From: Egibacter rhizosphaerae
Lineage (GTDB): Bacteria; Actinomycetota; Nitriliruptoria; Euzebyales; Egibacteraceae
DNA: 64,000 nucleotides
Direction of reading: 5' to 3'
NCBI RefSeq assembly: GCF_004322855.1
Contig: NZ_CP036402.1
Location: 992,001-1,056,000, forward strand
Both the position numbers and the translations under genes were made by a program. Of the stretch, positions 62,780 through 64,000 are shown in pieces (positions within the stretch are counted from its first letter, which is position 1; every line of letters starts with the position of its first letter). The notes under the pieces were generated by a model. The model did not search any database, was not told the origin of the DNA, and saw only the letters and a list, made by a program, of their open reading frames with translations.

Positions 62780-63232
62780 TCACCAGGGCAGCGTCTGCGT
62801 CGCCTTCACGATCTCGGCATACGGGACCCGGATGGATCGACCGTCCACGTCCAGCACGACCGCGCTGTCGTCCGCGCCGGTCACCGTGCCTCGTAGCTGC
62901 TGCACCCGACCGTCCCCCTCATCACGCTGGACGAGCACGGCTCGACCCTCGACCCGCTCGAACGCCTCGCGGTCCTGCAGCGGGTGATCGGTGCCGGGAC
63001 TGGTCACCTCGAGCTTGTAGCCACCCTCGACCGGGTCCTGCTCGTCGAGCGCGACCGACAACCGCCGGGAGAGCTCCTGACACGCCTCGATCGTCACGCC
63101 CCCCTTGCGATCGACCGTGACTCGCACGAGACGCTGCGCACCGCCGCCCTTGACCTCCACGTCCACGAGGTCGAGCGACGCCTCACGAGCGACCGGTTCC
63201 GCGAGCTCCCGTATGCGTCCTTCCAGCGTGAT
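62780..63232 (-). CDS. rimP: ribosome maturation factor RimP with a non-canonical start codon
   Basis: 150 residues if translation begins at ATC 63232-63230. RimP assists 30S assembly. The homologous sequence begins RIRELAEPVAREASLDLVDVEVKGG, continues RVTVDRKGGVTIEACQELSRRLSVALDEQDPVEGGYKLEVTSPGTDHPLQDREAFERV and is conserved to the end. In frame between the upstream TAG (63241-63239 region) and the middle of this N-terminal helix there is no ATG, GTG or TTG; the first GTG (63166) would cut off the conserved helix. GGGGAGG (63248-63242) stands 9 nt before ATC and 15 nt before a CTG. AUC initiation is therefore the best reading, otherwise a sequence error. Confidence 0.85.
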   Translation of the reverse strand: MTLEGRIRELAEPVAREASLDLVDVEVKGGGAQRLVRVTVDRKGGVTIEACQELSRRLSVALDEQDPVEGGYKLEVTSPGTDHPLQDREAFERVEGRAVLVQRDEGDGRVQQLRGTVTGADDSAVVLDVDGRSIRVPYAEIVKATQTLPW

Positions 63233-63281
63233 GGTGTCCTACCTCCCCTCGTCGCCGGCCGCTTGGCCGGTCGCGTCGCGC

Positions 63282-63310
63282 GAAAGAAAAAGTGGGCGTT
63301 CACGCCCACT
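63282..63310 (-). terminator. intrinsic terminator in the rimP leader (attenuator candidate)
   Basis: On the minus strand AGTGGGCG (63310-63303), loop TGAA, CGCCCACT (63298-63291), followed directly by TTTTCTTT. This is a textbook intrinsic terminator, rare in this GC-rich window. It lies about 106 nt after the predicted rimP transcription start and 50 nt before the gene, so it can act as an attenuator as well as terminator of the upstream gene. Confidence 0.8.
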
Positions 63311-63422
63311 CGTCGGTGCTCCCGTTCGGTTGGCCTCGACCTCCGGTCGGACCCCTTCAGGCCCTAAAGGGGGGACCGGCGCAGGCGTCGACAGAGCCTC
63401 GCGGCTCGGTCGTTCAGCGGCG

Positions 63423-63451
63423 AGCGTACCCCGACCCCGGTGACCGGGCAA
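63423..63451 (-). promoter_or_regulatory. promoter TTGCCC-N17-TACGCT for the rimP-nusA-infB operon
   Basis: Minus strand: TTGCCC (63451-63446), 17-nt spacer, TACGCT (63428-63423). Predicted start near 63416, giving a leader of about 185 nt. In that leader CCCCTT and AAGGGG (around 63344-63367) can pair and the terminator lies downstream. The rest of the 330-nt gap shows no gene. Confidence 0.6.
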
Positions 63452-63562
63452 CGGCGGTTGCCGCGCACGATCGGCTCCCGTCCCGCGGGTCAGCGCGGAG
63501 CGTCGTCGGGATCGACGCTCAACGACGGCTCGAAGCGGTCAGCGTCGCCCGACCGACCCCGT

Positions 63563-64000
63563 TCACTCGTTCACGCGCTCGCCCGTCGCGCGGTGCCCTT
63601 CCGGGAGGTCCCCGCCCGTGCCGTCGTCCCGTGGGATCTCCGGCACGTCCAGGGCGGCCTGGACGAGCGACAACAGATCCGCGTGGATCCCGGGTGTCGC
63701 CGCCACCCCGCGCTCGCCCGGCCCCCGAAGCGCGATCCCGTCGAGATCGGTGACGGTCGCGCCCGCCTCGCGGGCGATGACGATGCCCGCCGCGATGTCC
63801 CAGCGTCCGACCCCCAGCGTCCATGAGCCGTCCGCGCGGCCGCTGGCGACGGTGCACCAGTCCGGTGCCACCGCCCCGGTCGCCCGCAGTGACAGCGCCC
63901 GCGCCATCACGAGGCGCCACGCCTCGATGTTGCGGCGGCTGATGTCCGCCATGGAATCCGAGCCGGGGAACCCCGAGCAGCACAGCGCCTCGGCGAGCTC
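63563..64000 (-). CDS. inositol monophosphatase family protein, C-terminal part
   Basis: The visible 145 residues (plus stop) are the C-terminal half of an IMPase/SuhB-fold phosphatase: AEALCCSGFPGSDS, RNIEAWRLVMARALSLRATGAVAPDWCTVASGRADGSW, VGRWDIAAGIVIAREAGATVTDLDG with the WDIAAG metal motif. Members dephosphorylate inositol-1-phosphate or similar; in a mycothiol organism this step supplies inositol, although the true substrate is unknown. The N terminus lies outside the window. Ends with a disordered segment. The terminator at 63282-63310 probably serves its transcript. Confidence 0.85.
   Translation of the reverse strand, partial: ELAEALCCSGFPGSDSMADISRRNIEAWRLVMARALSLRATGAVAPDWCTVASGRADGSWTLGVGRWDIAAGIVIAREAGATVTDLDGIALRGPGERGVAATPGIHADLLSLVQAALDVPEIPRDDGTGGDLPEGHRATGERVNE

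Overview
This is a GC-rich (about 70% by eye) chromosomal segment of an actinobacterium. The clade markers are mycothiol metabolism genes (an mshC-type ligase, an mca-type amidase and a further PIG-L deacetylase), a clpS-DUF2017 pair, a LexA operator of the CGAAC-N4-GTTCG type, TANNNT -10 boxes 6-8 nt upstream of start codons (leaderless genes), and the gene order rimP-nusA-ylxR-infB-DUF503-rbfA-truB-ribF ... rpsO-pnp-M16-dapB-thyX. Flagellar genes together with mreB and an acidic protein bias would suit a deep-branching lineage such as Nitriliruptoria. That placement is inference only.

Layout: (1) 1-2500: the start of mreB and a small membrane-protein gene (minus strand), then an IS110-family element whose transposase is flanked by structured non-coding ends. 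(2) 2504-9029: moaE, a DUF4190 protein and an SDR protein on the minus strand; a zincin-like DUF2342 protein; a gene-free stretch with a promoter and a possible small RNA; a lipoprotein; an HtrA protease. (3) 9093-20530: GroES-like protein, ACT-malic enzyme, RNase HII, mshC, the ABC-F protein EttA, a CinA-like protein, mca, a cyclotransferase-fold protein, an SOS-boxed radical SAM gene and an SRPBCC protein. (4) 20687-32765: DUF255 thioredoxin-fold protein, UvrD2-type helicase, nicotinate phosphoribosyltransferase, an Asp-rich lipoprotein, an fxsA-HAD-Fic-like operon, PIG-L, clpS, DUF2017 and a TetR regulator. (5) 32781-38969: a DUF885 protease carrying an in-frame 27-bp minisatellite, a DEAD-box helicase with a long disordered tail, a lipoprotein and a ParA ATPase. 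(6) 39116-46471: a flagellar late-gene island (flgN, flgK, flgL, fliW, csrA, fliA) and an HD-GYP protein. (7) 46490-64000: a long minus-strand block of translation and RNA genes reading from an inositol-monophosphatase-like gene through rimP-nusA-infB to ribF, then rpsO-pnp-M16-dapB and a tandem ThyX-like gene.

How the parts work together: the right-hand block is a ribosome assembly and initiation operon (RimP, NusA, IF-2, RbfA, TruB) continuing into RNA decay (S15, PNPase). Its successive genes overlap by GTGA or ATGA. The rimP promoter is followed by a leader with a textbook intrinsic terminator, and the rpsO-pnp spacer holds a long perfect hairpin of the kind RNase III cuts in other bacteria. 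The flagellar island pairs the CsrA repressor with its antagonist FliW, and sigma-28 with candidate cognate promoters.

The points most worth a second look are: the structured ends of the IS110 element (possible bridge RNA); rimP with no canonical start codon; a G-run frameshift in the M16 peptidase; a two-domain ThyX-like protein whose halves have each lost a different part of the ThyX motif; a Fic-fold protein lacking the catalytic histidine; the LexA-covered promoter; the DUF885 minisatellite; and a candidate small RNA near 6280. No rRNA, tRNA or CRISPR array was found.
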